20,973 nt of DNA from Actinomycetes bacterium (GTDB taxonomy: Bacteria; Actinomycetota; Actinomycetes; Prado026): the NCBI GenBank assembly GCA_025455945.1, contig JALOLN010000015.1:1-20973 (forward strand), read 5' to 3'. Below the pieces are notes generated by a model. It had not been told where the DNA came from. It was given only the letters and a program-made list of their open reading frames with translations, and ran no database searches. Both the position numbers and the translations under genes were made by a program. Shown here piece by piece: positions 1 to 9,171 of the stretch (position 1 is the first letter of the stretch; every line of letters begins with the position of its first letter).

Positions 1-2
1 CG

Positions 3-55
3 CTCGGGCCCCTCGTGGTCGCGACCCTGGAGGGGCTCACCGGTAGCGTGTCGGC

Positions 56-59
<4 letters not shown>
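3..59 (+). CDS. possible C-terminal end of an upstream gene (partial)
   Basis: The frame that starts at base 3 is open from the window edge to a TGA at 57-59. It encodes about 18 residues, and 17 of 18 third positions are G or C, which looks like coding sequence. If real, it ends in a GTGA overlap with the ABC ATPase start at 56. The stretch is too short to identify, and the coding signal could be chance at this G+C content. It competes with the reading of this segment as a leaderless promoter for the next gene. Confidence 0.3.
44..49 (+). promoter_or_regulatory. putative -10 box TAGCGT, leaderless promoter of ABC ATPase
   Basis: TAGCGT lies exactly six bases before the GTG at 56, the same geometry seen at four other starts in the window. 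No good Shine-Dalgarno lies at a normal distance; the nearest purine run, GGAGGGG at 29-35, is about 20 bases upstream. The -35 region is weak. Inference: transcription begins at or next to the start codon. The possible upstream reading frame across this segment lowers confidence. Confidence 0.4.
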
Positions 60-936
<877 letters not shown>

Positions 937-940
<4 letters not shown>

Positions 941-1707
941 CCCGGCAGGTCCGCGCCGAGCTGGCGAAGGTGCTCACCACCCGCACCTGGGTGGTCGTCC
1001 TCGCGGTGCTCGTGGGCTACGTGCTGCTCAACGCGCTCGCGCTGCTGTTCCTCGACGAGCTGACCCGGGGCCAGACCGGGTCCGAGATGGTGCCCGGGCT
1101 GGAGAGCGAGCAGGGGGTCCGCAACGTCTGGGCGAGCGCAGGGGGCGGGTACGTGCTCACCCTCGTCTTCGGCGTCCTCGTGGTGACGACGGAGTACCGG
1201 CACCGGACCATCTCCGCGACCCTTCTGGCCCAGCCCCACCGGGGCCGGGTGGTCGCCGCGAAGCTGGTGGCGACGGCCCTCGTCACCACCGCCTTCGCGG
1301 CCGTCGCGACCGCCGCCGTGGCCGTCGTGGCGGTCCCGGTCCTCGCGGCCAAGGACGCGGTCGCCCTGCCGGGCGGCCACCTCGCCGCGATCCTGGTCGG
1401 CGGGGTGGTCGGCATGGTGCTGTACGCCCTGCTCGGCGTGGCCGTCGGCGCGCTGGTCCGCAACCAGGTGGCGGCCCTGGTGGGCGCGCTCGTGTGGGTG
1501 CTCCTCGTGGAGGCGCTGCTCGTCGCGTTCCTCCCCTCGGTGGGCAGGTGGCTCCCCGGCGGGGCCGTGACGTCGCTCGTGCAGGCGTCGGCCTTCGTCG
1601 AGCAGGAGATGCTGGCGCCGTGGCTCGCGGCGGCGGTCCTGCTGGGCTACACCGTCGTCCTCACCGTCGCCGCGGTGGCCACCAGCCAGCGCCGTGACGT
1701 CACCTGA
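937..1707 (+). CDS. ABC transporter permease (ABC-2 type)
   Basis: This 256-aa integral membrane protein has about six hydrophobic segments: roughly residues 12-36, 70-90, 108-136, 144-172, 176-202 and 228-250. After the second helix lies a TTEYRHRT motif followed by SATLLAQP. That pattern (EYRxxTIxxTLL) is typical of ABC-2 family permeases paired with CcmA-type ATPases. The GTG start overlaps the stop of the ATPase gene by four bases, so the two genes form one transport unit. No extracellular domain or substrate-binding protein gene is nearby, which favours an exporter. Substrate unknown. Confidence 0.9.
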
Positions 1708-1733
1708 CTCTCGGGGCGGCGGCCCCGTACGCT
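1704..1733 (+). promoter_or_regulatory. putative promoter, leaderless, of acyl-CoA dehydrogenase
   Basis: A -35-like CTGACT (1704-1709) and a -10 TACGCT (1728-1733) are 18 bases apart. The -10 box is followed by exactly six bases and then the GTG start at 1740, leaving no room for a ribosome binding site. This suggests a leaderless mRNA. The -35 matches TTGACA at four of six positions. Confidence 0.55.
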
Positions 1734-1739
1734 CGTGAC

Positions 1740-2906
1740 GTGGACTTCCGCATCCCTGAAGAGCTGCAGGCCCTGCGCGCGTCGTTCGCCGCCTTCGTCG
1801 ACCGTGAGGTACGCCCGATCGACGAGTCCATGACCGAGGAGTACTGGTCCGGCACGCCCGACCACGGCCGCCTGCACGACGCGGCCGAGCAGGTGCGCCG
1901 GCGCGCCGCGCAGGAGGGGTTCTACGCCTGCTACCTGCCGGAGGACGTCGGCGGCTGGGGCGTGTCCACCCTCGGGACGGCCCTGCTCGTCGAGGACGCC
2001 GCCCGCTGCGGGGTGCGCCTGGCCATGATGGCGGTCGCCCCGCCGAACCCGTCGGGGCCCTCCACCTTGCTGCTCCAGCTCCCCGAGCACCTGCAGGACG
2101 TCTACCTGCGCCCCGTCGTCCGCGGCGAGGCGTCCATGTGCTTCGCGCTCACCGAGCCCGAGGCGGGCAGCGACGCCCAGGCGATCCGGACCCGGGCCCG
2201 GCGCGACGGTGACTCGTGGGTCATCGACGGGCACAAGCACTACATCACCAACGGGGACAAGGCCGACTTCGCCGTGGTCTTCGCCGTCACCGACCCCGAG
2301 AAGCGCGCCGCCGGCGGCATCACCGCGTTCGTCGTCCCTCGCGACCAGTTCCGCGCCGGCAAGACGCAGTGGACCCTCGCCGACACCCACCCGTCGGAGC
2401 TGTTCCTCGACGGCGCCCGCGTCCCCGCCGACCACGTCATCGGCGAGGTCGGGCTCGGCTTCTTCGCGGCGATGAGCTTCCTCAACGCCGGGCGGGCCTA
2501 CATCGGGGCGCAGTGCCTCGGCCTGGCGGAGTTCGCCCTGGACGCCGCCGTGGCGCACGCCCGCTCCCGCACCGCGTTCGGCCGGCCACTGTCGCGCAAC
2601 CAGGGCGTGGCCTTCCCCCTGGCGGAGAGCAAGGTCGAGATCGAGGCGATGCGCTGGCTGACCTACCACCTGGCCTGGGCCGTGGACGAGGGCGAGAACC
2701 CGATGCTCGACGCCTCGATCGTCAAGTACTACGACACCGAGCGGGCCTACGCCGTCGCCGACCGCTGCCTGCAGGTGTTCGGCGGGATGGGGCTGCTCCG
2801 CGAGGGGCCGGTCGAGCGCGTCCTGCGGCACCTGCGGATGCTGCGGATCGTCGAGGGCGCCTCCGAGGTGCAGCAGCTGGTGATCAGCCGGGCCATGGGG
2901 CTCTGA
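1740..2906 (+). CDS. acyl-CoA dehydrogenase family protein
   Basis: This 388-aa flavoenzyme would oxidise an acyl-CoA to the 2,3-enoyl-CoA and pass electrons to electron-transfer flavoprotein. The three-part ACAD fold is visible: an N-terminal helical domain (about 1-125), a beta domain opening with CFALTEPEAGSDA (134-146), and a C-terminal helical domain with the TAFGRPL motif. The catalytic base should be Glu372 in IVEGASE near the C-terminus, the position used by MCAD-type enzymes. The length is normal for the family. No etf, thiolase or CoA-ligase genes lie beside it, so chain-length or branched-chain specificity cannot be assigned. The gap to the permease upstream is 32 bases and it seems to have its own leaderless promoter. 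It ends 69 bases before the preferred kgd start. Confidence 0.92.
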   Translation: MDFRIPEELQALRASFAAFVDREVRPIDESMTEEYWSGTPDHGRLHDAAEQVRRRAAQEGFYACYLPEDVGGWGVSTLGTALLVEDAARCGVRLAMMAVAPPNPSGPSTLLLQLPEHLQDVYLRPVVRGEASMCFALTEPEAGSDAQAIRTRARRDGDSWVIDGHKHYITNGDKADFAVVFAVTDPEKRAAGGITAFVVPRDQFRAGKTQWTLADTHPSELFLDGARVPADHVIGEVGLGFFAAMSFLNAGRAYIGAQCLGLAEFALDAAVAHARSRTAFGRPLSRNQGVAFPLAESKVEIEAMRWLTYHLAWAVDEGENPMLDASIVKYYDTERAYAVADRCLQVFGGMGLLREGPVERVLRHLRMLRIVEGASEVQQLVISRAMGL

Positions 2907-2927
2907 CCCGCCGCTGCACCGCCGCAC

Positions 2928-2933
2928 TACCCT
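2928..2933 (+). promoter_or_regulatory. putative -10 box TACCCT of kgd
   Basis: TACCCT at 2928-2933 would start a transcript near 2940, giving a leader of about 35 bases to the GTG at 2976. A -35-like CTGACC lies at 2903-2908, but with a long 19-base spacer. The box matches the TANNNT pattern seen elsewhere in the window. Confidence 0.4.
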
Positions 2934-2975
2934 GAGGACGACCGGTCGGACCCCTTGACGGAAGCAGGTCGTCCC

Positions 2976-5900
2976 GTGTCGTCCCAGACTCCGAGTCCCG
3001 CCGCGGCCTTCGGCCCCAACGAGTGGCTGGTCGACGAGATCTACCAGCAGTACCTCGTCGACAAGAACTCCGTCGACCCCGCCTGGTGGGACTTCTTCAC
3101 CGACTACCAGCCCGCGGACGTGACCCTGCCCCGGCCTCCGCGTCCGGACGCCGACGAGGCGGCACCGGCGGCTACACCGGCACCCGTGGCCGCCCCCGCA
3201 GCACCTGCGACCGTGACGCCCGCCGCGCCGGCGGCCTCCGCCGCCGACGGGCACCGGACCGTCCCCCTCAAGGGCACCGCGGCGCGCGTGGTCACCAACA
3301 TGGAGGCCAGCCTCACGGTGCCCACGGCCACCTCGGTGCGCGCCGTCCCCGCGAAGCTGCTCATCGACAACCGGGTCGTCATCAACAACCAGCTGGCCCG
3401 CTCCCGCGGCGGCAAGGTCTCCTTCACGCACATCATCGGCTGGGCGATCGTGCGCGCACTGGCGACGAACCCGGAGATGAACGACGGCTACGCCGTGGTG
3501 GACGGCAAGCCGGCCCTGGTGCGCCCCGAGCGCGTCAACCTCGGGCTGGCCATCGACCTGGCCAGGCCCGACGGCAGCCGGCAGCTGCTCGTGCCCTCCA
3601 TCAAGGGCGCCGACACCATGGACTTCGCCCAGTTCTGGGCCACCTACGAGGATCTCGTCCGCAAGGCGCGCACGGGCAAGCTCACCGTCGACGACTTCCA
3701 GGGCACGACGATCAGCCTGACCAACCCCGGCACGATCGGCACGGTCCACTCCGTCCCACGCCTCATGGCCGGCCAGGGCACCATCGTCGGCGTCGGCGCG
3801 ATGGAGTTCCCGGCCGAGTACCAGGGCGCCGCACCGGAGACGCTCGCCCGGCTCGGCGTCAGCAAGATCCTCACGCTGACGTCGACCTACGACCACCGGA
3901 TCATCCAGGGCGCCCAGTCCGGCCAGTTCCTGGGCCGGATCCACGAGCTGCTGCTCGGCGCCGACGACTTCTACGACGAGGTCTTCCGTGACCTGCGGAT
4001 CCCCTACGAGCCGGTCCGCTGGGCGCGCGACATCCCCGCGTCGCACGAGGTCGACATCAACAAGGTCGCCCGCGTCCAGGAGCTCATCCACGCCTACCGG
4101 GTCCGCGGCCACCTGCTCGCCGACACCGACCCCCTGGACTACGAGCAGCGCACCCACCCCGACCTCGACGTCACCAGCCACGCCCTGACGCTGTGGGACC
4201 TCGACCGCGAGTTCCCGACCGGGGGCTTCGGCGGCACGACCATGGCCACGCTGCGGACGATCCTGAGCATCCTGCGGGACTCGTACTGCCGGACCGTCGG
4301 CATCGAGTACATGCACATCCAGGATCCCGACCAGCGGGAGTGGATCCAGTCGCGGATCGAGCGGCCGCTGGCCAAGACGCCGCGCGAGGAGCAGCTGCGC
4401 ATCCTGCGGCGGCTTAACGCGGCCGAGGCGTTCGAGACGTTCCTCCAGACGAAGTACGTCGGGCAGAAGCGGTTCTCCCTCGAGGGCGGGGAGTCGGTCG
4501 TCGCCGTCCTGGACGCCGTCCTGAGCTCGGCCGCCGCCGCCGGGCTGGAGGAGGTGTGCATAGGGATGCCGCACCGCGGGCGGCTGAACGTGCTGGCCAA
4601 CATCGTGGGCAAGAGCTACGGCCAGATCTTCCGCGAGTTCGAGGGCAACATCGACCTCGACAGCGCCCACGGGTCCGGTGACGTGAAGTACCACCTCGGC
4701 GCGGAGGGGGTCTTCACCGCCGAGGACGGCGCCCGCACCCGGGTCGCGCTCGTCTCCAACCCCAGCCACCTCGAGGCCGTCGACCCCGTGCTCGAGGGGT
4801 ACGTGCGGGCCAAGCAGGACCTGCTCGACCGCGGCGAGGAGTTCCCCGTGCTCCCGATCCTCATGCACGGCGACGCGGCCTTCGCCGGTCAGGGCGTCGT
4901 GGCGGAGACCCTCGAGCTGAGCCAGCTGCGGGGCTACCGCACCGGCGGGACCGTGCACGTGATCGTCAACAACCAGGTCGGCTTCACGACCTCGCCGCAC
5001 GCCAGCCGGTCCTCGGTCTACGCCACGGATGTCGCCCGCACGATCCAGGCGCCGATCTTCCACGTCAACGGCGACGACCCCGAGGCCTGCGTGCGGGTGG
5101 CCCGGCTGGCCTTCGACTTCCGGCAGCAGTTCGCCAAGGACGTCGTCGTCGACATGATCTGCTACCGGCGTCGGGGCCACAACGAGGCCGACGACCCGTC
5201 GCTGACCCAGCCGCTGATGTACAACCTCATCGACAACAAGCGGTCGGTGCGCAAGTCCTACACCGAGGCGCTGATCGGCCGCGGCGACATCACCGTGGAG
5301 GAGGCCGAGCAGGCCCTGCGCGACTACCAGGCGCAGCTGGAGAAGGTGTTCCAGGAGACCCGCAGCGCCGAGCCGGCGGAGTCCATCAGCGCGACGTCCG
5401 GCGAGGTCGAGCGCGAGGGCCAGCAGCACCTCACCCCCCAGCGGCCCTCGGCCGAGGTCCCGACAGCGATCTCCGAGGAGGTCGTCCGGCAGGTCGTGGA
5501 GTCCCAGCTCACCCTGCCAGAGGGCTTCACGGTCCACCCTCGGCTCGCCCCGCAGCTGCAGCGGCGCGCGGACATGGTGCGCAACGACGCCATCGACTGG
5601 GGGATGGGCGAGGCCCTCGCCGTGGGCTCGCTCCTCACCGAGGGCACCGCGGTGCGGCTGGCCGGCCAGGACTCCCGACGCGGCACCTTCGGGCACCGGC
5701 ACATGGTCATCGTCGACCGCAAGACCGGGCAGGCCTACAAGCCGCTCAAGCGCTGCTACGTCCCCGGCGGCGGCAAGCTCTACGTGTACGACTCGCCGCT
5801 GTCGGAGTTCGCCGCGATGGGGTTCGAGTACGGCTACTCGGTCGCACGTCCGGACGCCCTGGTCATGTGGGAGGCGCAGTTCGGCGACTTCGCCAACGGG

Positions 5901-6620
5901 GCGCAGAGCATCATCGACGAGTTCATCTCCTCCGGCGAGCAGAAGTGGGGGCAGCGGTCCTCCGTCGTGCTGCTGCTGCCGCACGGCTACGAGGGCCAGG
6001 GCCCGGACCACTCGTCGGCCCGCATCGAGCGCTACCTGCAGCTGTGCGCGCAGGACAACATGACCGTGGCCATGCCCACCACCCCGGCGTCCTTCTTCCA
6101 CCTGCTGCGGTGGCAGGTGCACTCGGACCTGCACCGGCCACTCATCGTCTTCACGCCCAAGTCGATGCTGCGACTGAAGGCCGCCGCCTCCTCGCTGGCC
6201 GACTTCACCCGGGGCCACTTCGACGCCATCCTGCCCGACACCACGGTCGACCCCGCCGGCGTCCGCCAGGCCCTGCTGTGCAGCGGGAAGGTGTACTACG
6301 ACCTCGCCGCCGAACGGCAGGCGCGTGGACTTACCGACACGGCGATCATCCGGCTGGAGCGGCTGTACCCGCTGCCGGTGAAGACCCTGCCTGCTGCGCT
6401 GGCGACCTACCCCAACCTCGCGGCGGTCCGCTGGGTGCAGGAGGAGCCGGCCAACCAGGGCCCGTGGCCGTTCATGGCGCTGAACCTGCCCGAGGTCATC
6501 GGCCGCCCCCTGGCCCGCGTGTCGCGCCAGGCGTCGTCCTCGCCCGCCGTCGGCTCCCACCAGCGGCACGACGCCGAGCAGCGGGCGCTGGTGGACGAGG
6601 CGCTGACGGCTCCGGCGTAG
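2976..6620 (+). CDS. kgd: multifunctional 2-oxoglutarate decarboxylase / dehydrogenase E1-E2 fusion
   Basis: Kgd (SucA-type) decarboxylates 2-oxoglutarate with thiamine diphosphate. It can act as the E1 and succinyltransferase parts of 2-oxoglutarate dehydrogenase, or as a decarboxylase or 2-hydroxy-3-oxoadipate synthase. It has 1214 aa from the GTG at 2976, close to mycobacterial Kgd (about 1230). In order: an N-terminal helix with NEWLVDEIY, an Ala/Pro-rich linker (about 48-90), an E2-like acyltransferase domain ending in TYDHRIIQGAQSGQF (His307), then the E1 domain with GMPHRGRL (His533) and the thiamine-binding stretch from GDAAF (Gly632) to NNQVGF (Asn665-Asn666). There is no lipoyl domain, as usual for Kgd. 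An in-frame TTG at 2955 would add seven residues, but the GTG has the better purine-rich site (GGAAGCAGG). In the family GarA/FHA proteins inhibit it; none is encoded here. Confidence 0.97.
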   Translation: MSSQTPSPAAAFGPNEWLVDEIYQQYLVDKNSVDPAWWDFFTDYQPADVTLPRPPRPDADEAAPAATPAPVAAPAAPATVTPAAPAASAADGHRTVPLKGTAARVVTNMEASLTVPTATSVRAVPAKLLIDNRVVINNQLARSRGGKVSFTHIIGWAIVRALATNPEMNDGYAVVDGKPALVRPERVNLGLAIDLARPDGSRQLLVPSIKGADTMDFAQFWATYEDLVRKARTGKLTVDDFQGTTISLTNPGTIGTVHSVPRLMAGQGTIVGVGAMEFPAEYQGAAPETLARLGVSKILTLTSTYDHRIIQGAQSGQFLGRIHELLLGADDFYDEVFRDLRIPYEPVRWARDIPASHEVDINKVARVQELIHAYRVRGHLLADTDPLDYEQRTHPDLDVTSHALTLWDLDREFPTGGFGGTTMATLRTILSILRDSYCRTVGIEYMHIQDPDQREWIQSRIERPLAKTPREEQLRILRRLNAAEAFETFLQTKYVGQKRFSLEGGESVVAVLDAVLSSAAAAGLEEVCIGMPHRGRLNVLANIVGKSYGQIFREFEGNIDLDSAHGSGDVKYHLGAEGVFTAEDGARTRVALVSNPSHLEAVDPVLEGYVRAKQDLLDRGEEFPVLPILMHGDAAFAGQGVVAETLELSQLRGYRTGGTVHVIVNNQVGFTTSPHASRSSVYATDVARTIQAPIFHVNGDDPEACVRVARLAFDFRQQFAKDVVVDMICYRRRGHNEADDPSLTQPLMYNLIDNKRSVRKSYTEALIGRGDITVEEAEQALRDYQAQLEKVFQETRSAEPAESISATSGEVEREGQQHLTPQRPSAEVPTAISEEVVRQVVESQLTLPEGFTVHPRLAPQLQRRADMVRNDAIDWGMGEALAVGSLLTEGTAVRLAGQDSRRGTFGHRHMVIVDRKTGQAYKPLKRCYVPGGGKLYVYDSPLSEFAAMGFEYGYSVARPDALVMWEAQFGDFANGAQSIIDEFISSGEQKWGQRSSVVLLLPHGYEGQGPDHSSARIERYLQLCAQDNMTVAMPTTPASFFHLLRWQVHSDLHRPLIVFTPKSMLRLKAAASSLADFTRGHFDAILPDTTVDPAGVRQALLCSGKVYYDLAAERQARGLTDTAIIRLERLYPLPVKTLPAALATYPNLAAVRWVQEEPANQGPWPFMALNLPEVIGRPLARVSRQASSSPAVGSHQRHDAEQRALVDEALTAPA

Positions 6621-6628
6621 GCGTACCG

Positions 6629-6808
6629 GTGTACTTCACGGACCGGGGCATCGAGGAGCTCGCCGAACGTCGCGGTGAGGACCAGGTGAGCCTGGCCTGG
6701 CTGGCCGACCGGCTGCAAGAGTTCGTCGACGACCACCCCGAGCTCGAGCCGGCGGTCGACCGGCTGGCCACCTGGCTGGCCCGGCTGGACGACACCGACG
6801 ACACCTGA
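6629..6808 (+). CDS. DUF6104 family small protein
   Basis: This 59-aa acidic protein starts MYFTDRGIEELAERRG and ends TWLARLDDTDDT. The start motif and the C-terminal ATWLARLDD are, as I recall, the conserved ends of DUF6104, an actinobacterial family of unknown function. The GTG at 6629 lies eight bases after the kgd stop, which suggests co-transcription and possibly translational re-initiation. Longer in-frame starts inside kgd are shadows. The predicted structure is a single helical domain with no membrane segment or cysteine. Position suggests a link to the 2-oxoglutarate step, but no biochemical role is known to me. Confidence 0.85.
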   Translation: MYFTDRGIEELAERRGEDQVSLAWLADRLQEFVDDHPELEPAVDRLATWLARLDDTDDT

Positions 6809-6819
6809 CCCCCCCCCCC
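6809..6819. repeat. homopolymer of 11 C
   Basis: Eleven consecutive C residues directly follow the TGA of the DUF6104 gene. The run lies outside coding sequence. It is a likely site of polymerase slippage or of an assembly length error. Confidence 0.9.
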
Positions 6820-6837
6820 GGACCGCCCGCTGCCCCG

Positions 6838-6891
6838 CTCGTGGCGGTGACGATGTGGTCGCCCTGACGGCCCCCGCATCACCGCCACGGG
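6838..6891. terminator. large hairpin between convergent genes, likely bidirectional terminator
   Basis: GTGGCGGTGA (6841-6850) pairs perfectly with TCACCGCCAC (6879-6888). The stem extends by C6840-G6889, then a T-G wobble and one more C-G pair. The loop is 28 bases, and there is no T tract on either strand, as is common in high-G+C actinobacteria. It sits between the end of the kgd-DUF6104 unit and the end of the minus-strand oxidoreductase gene, where a shared terminator is expected. The whole 94-base gap 6809-6902 holds only this hairpin and the C run. Confidence 0.55.
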
Positions 6892-6902
6892 TGGGGGGTG
6901 GG

Positions 6903-7871
6903 CTAGGTGGTGAGCACCAGCTTGCCGAAGACGTCCCCCTGCGCCAGCCGCTCGAAGGCGGTCCGGGCGTCGCGCAGGGAGTAGGTCGCGTCGATGACCG
7001 GCCGCAGCCCGGTCGTCTCGCACAGGGTGAGCAGCGCGGCCAGCTCGTCCCGGGTGCCCATCGTGGAGCCCACGACGGACAGCTGGAGGAAGAACACCCG
7101 GGCCAGGTCCGCGGGCGGGTTCGGGCCCGACGTCGCCCCGGAGACGACGATCCGACCGCCCGGTCGCAGCGAACGCAGCGAGTGCTCCCACGTGGCGGCC
7201 CCCACGGTCTCCATCACCGCGTCGACGCGCTCGGGCAGCCGCTCCCCCGGCGCGAACACCGCCGCCGCCCCGTGCTCGAGCGCGGCCTGCCGCTTGCGCT
7301 CGTCCCGGCTGGTCGCCCACACCCGCAGCCCGGCCACCGCCCCCAGTGCGACGAGTGCGGTGGCCACCCCGCCGCCGGCGCCCTGGACCAGCACGGTCTG
7401 CCCCGGCCTCAGCCCGGACCGGGTGAACAGCATCCGGTAGGCGGTGAGCCAGGCCGTCGGCAGGCAGGCGGCCTCCTCGAACGACAACGCCGCCGGTTTC
7501 GGCACCAGGTTGCGCCGCGGCACCGCCACCCGCTCGGCCAGCGTCCCCGGGTGGACCTCGGAGAGCAGCGACCGCCGGGGGTCCAGCGTCTCGTCGCCGC
7601 CGCCGGCGGCCGGATCGCCGATCACCGCGTGCACGACGACCTCGGTGCCGTCCTCCGCAATGCCGGCCGCGTCGCACCCGAGCACCATCGGCAGCCGGTC
7701 AGCGGTGATCCCGACGCCCTTGAGCGTCCACAGGTCGTGATGGTTGAGCGCGCAGGCGCGGACCTCGACCGTCGTCCACCCCTCGCGGGACTCGGGCTCG
7801 GGGCGCTCGCCGAGCCCCAGGCCGGCGAGCGGGTCGTCCGGGGTGATGCGCTCGGCGGTGACCGCGAACAT
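6903..7871 (-). CDS. zinc-type alcohol dehydrogenase / quinone oxidoreductase-like (MDR superfamily)
   Basis: This 322-aa protein looks like an NAD(P)H-dependent medium-chain dehydrogenase/reductase. The N-terminal GroES-like part carries ACALNHHDLWTLKG with Cys40, and the Rossmann part carries VQGAGGGVATALVALG (about 162-177). The lobe that holds the structural zinc in classical alcohol dehydrogenases has no CxxCxxC set, so a structural zinc is unlikely. Whether the catalytic zinc is kept is uncertain. The C-terminal GKLVLTT end is typical of the family. The substrate is not predictable. It lies 26 bases after the malic enzyme gene on the same strand, but a TAGGGT box six bases before its ATG suggests its own leaderless promoter. 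Confidence 0.88.
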   Translation of the reverse strand: MFAVTAERITPDDPLAGLGLGERPEPESREGWTTVEVRACALNHHDLWTLKGVGITADRLPMVLGCDAAGIAEDGTEVVVHAVIGDPAAGGGDETLDPRRSLLSEVHPGTLAERVAVPRRNLVPKPAALSFEEAACLPTAWLTAYRMLFTRSGLRPGQTVLVQGAGGGVATALVALGAVAGLRVWATSRDERKRQAALEHGAAAVFAPGERLPERVDAVMETVGAATWEHSLRSLRPGGRIVVSGATSGPNPPADLARVFFLQLSVVGSTMGTRDELAALLTLCETTGLRPVIDATYSLRDARTAFERLAQGDVFGKLVLTT

Positions 7872-7877
7872 GGTCCG

Positions 7878-7883
7878 ACCCTA
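7878..7883 (-). promoter_or_regulatory. putative -10 box TAGGGT, leaderless promoter of MDR gene
   Basis: On the minus strand TAGGGT is followed by exactly six bases and the ATG at 7871. No Shine-Dalgarno sequence fits in that space. No convincing -35 is seen at 16-18 bases. Confidence 0.5.
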
Positions 7884-7897
7884 GCTCCACGGCCTGT

Positions 7898-9070
7898 CTA
7901 GGCGCGGGCGACGCCCTCCCGGCGGGCGGCCTCGGCCACCGCGGCGGCCACCGTGGGCGCCACGAAGGGGTCGAACACGCTGGGGATGACGTGGTCCTCC
8001 GCGAGGTCGGCCCCCACCACGTCCGCCAGCGCGGTGGCGGCGGCGAGCTTCATGCCCTCGGTGATGCGGGTCGCGCGGACGGCGAGGGCGCCCTTGAACA
8101 CCCCGGGGAACGCCAGCACGTTGTTGATCTGGTTCGGGAAGTCGCTGCGGCCGGTCGCGACCACGCGGGCGTGCTTGCGGGCCAGCTCGGGATGGACCTC
8201 CGGGTCGGGGTTCGCCAGCGCGAACACGATGGAGTCGGGGGCCATCGAGGCCACGGCGTCGTCGCCCACGGTCCCGGCCGAGACGCCGACGAAGACGTCG
8301 GCGCCCGCCATCGCCTCCTCGATCGACCCGGTGAGCCCGCTGCGGTTGGTGGCCTCGGCCAGCGTGGACTTCACCTCGGTGAGGTCCCCCCGGCCGAGGT
8401 GGATGATGCCCCGGCTGTCGCCGACTGCGATGTCGCCGATGCCCGCCTCGAGCAGCATCTGGCTCACCGCGACCCCGGCCGCGCCGGCACCGGAGACCAC
8501 GGCCCGCAGGTCCTCCAGCTCCCGGCCGGTCACCCGCGCCGCGTTGCGAAGAGCGGCGAGGACGACGATCGCCGTCCCGTGCTGGTCGTCGTGGAAGACC
8601 GGGATGGACAAGGCCGCCTGCAGCCGCCGCTCGATCTCGAAGCAGCGCGGGGCGCTGATGTCCTCGAGGTTCACCCCGCCGAACGATGGAGACAGCCGCA
8701 CGACCGTCTCGACGATCTCGTCCGGGTCGGTGGTGTCGATGCACAGCGGGATGGCGTCGACGCCGCCGAACTCCTTGAACAGCAGCGCCTTGCCCTCCAT
8801 CACCGGCAGGGCCGCGTAGGGGCCGAGGTCACCCAGCCCGAGCACGGCGGTGCCGTCCGTGACGATGGCGACGACACCGGACCGCCACGTGTACTCGTCC
8901 ACGAGGCTGGGGTCCGCGGCGACTGCGGCACTGACCCGGCCCACGCCCGGGGTGTAGGCGAGGGCGAGCCCCTCCCGGTCACGGACGCGGACCGTCGGGC
9001 GCACCTCGATCTTGCCCCCCAGGTGCAGCGGGAAGGCGGGGTCGGCGTCGAGCGGGTTGGGCGCGTGCAC
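7898..9070 (-). CDS. malic enzyme, NAD(P)-dependent
   Basis: This 390-aa enzyme oxidatively decarboxylates malate to pyruvate, linking the TCA cycle to pyruvate. Motifs in order: LAYTPGVGRV near the N-terminus, VTDGTAVLGLGDLGP, PVMEGKALLFKEFGGVDA, FGGVNLEDISAPRCFEIE (metal- and substrate-binding acidic residues), FHDDQHGTA, a Rossmann nucleotide-binding loop VSGAGAAGVAV, and FALANPDPEV. The length fits the short bacterial class without the C-terminal phosphotransacetylase domain. Cofactor preference (NAD or NADP) cannot be read safely. The GTG at 9070 has GGAG 11 bases upstream and gives the usual short N-terminus before DPAFPLHLGGKI. The longer open frame to 9331 would overlap sodX and is not believed. 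Confidence 0.93.
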   Translation of the reverse strand: MHAPNPLDADPAFPLHLGGKIEVRPTVRVRDREGLALAYTPGVGRVSAAVAADPSLVDEYTWRSGVVAIVTDGTAVLGLGDLGPYAALPVMEGKALLFKEFGGVDAIPLCIDTTDPDEIVETVVRLSPSFGGVNLEDISAPRCFEIERRLQAALSIPVFHDDQHGTAIVVLAALRNAARVTGRELEDLRAVVSGAGAAGVAVSQMLLEAGIGDIAVGDSRGIIHLGRGDLTEVKSTLAEATNRSGLTGSIEEAMAGADVFVGVSAGTVGDDAVASMAPDSIVFALANPDPEVHPELARKHARVVATGRSDFPNQINNVLAFPGVFKGALAVRATRITEGMKLAAATALADVVGADLAEDHVIPSVFDPFVAPTVAAAVAEAARREGVARA

Positions 9071-9091
9071 GGCGAGATCAGCTCCAGACGG

Positions 9092-9119
9092 TCGGCGGGG
9101 TCTCGGCGGTCCTCGGCGG
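9092..9119. repeat. three TCGGCGG direct repeats spaced 11 and 10 bases
   Basis: TCGGCGG occurs at 9092-9098, 9103-9109 and 9113-9119, starting 22 bases upstream of the malic enzyme start (CCGCCGA on its coding strand). The spacing is about one DNA turn, so the copies face the same side of the helix. This could be a regulator site or a leader element, or chance in G+C-rich DNA. No clear promoter for the malic enzyme was found in 9071-9171. Confidence 0.3.
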
Positions 9120-9153
9120 GGCCCGGGGTGCGGGCGGCGCGGCCGGGACGACG

Positions 9154-9170
9154 GCGGGGGGTGACCCCGC
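9154..9170 (-). terminator. short hairpin after sodX
   Basis: The arms GCGGGG (9154-9159) and CCCCGC (9165-9170) enclose a five-base loop and begin one base after the sodX stop codon on the minus strand. A strong six-pair G-C stem at this position could end sodX transcription before the malic enzyme gene. There is no T tract. Confidence 0.35.
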
Positions 9171-9171
9171 G

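Noticed and set aside
1647..6569. Open reading frame of about 1640 codons on the minus strand, antisense to the acyl-CoA dehydrogenase and kgd
   Set aside because: It mirrors the codon phase of strongly coding, G/C-at-third-position genes, which removes stops from one antisense frame. The product is low-complexity (Gly, Arg, His, Val rich) with no domain, and both plus-strand genes are certain.
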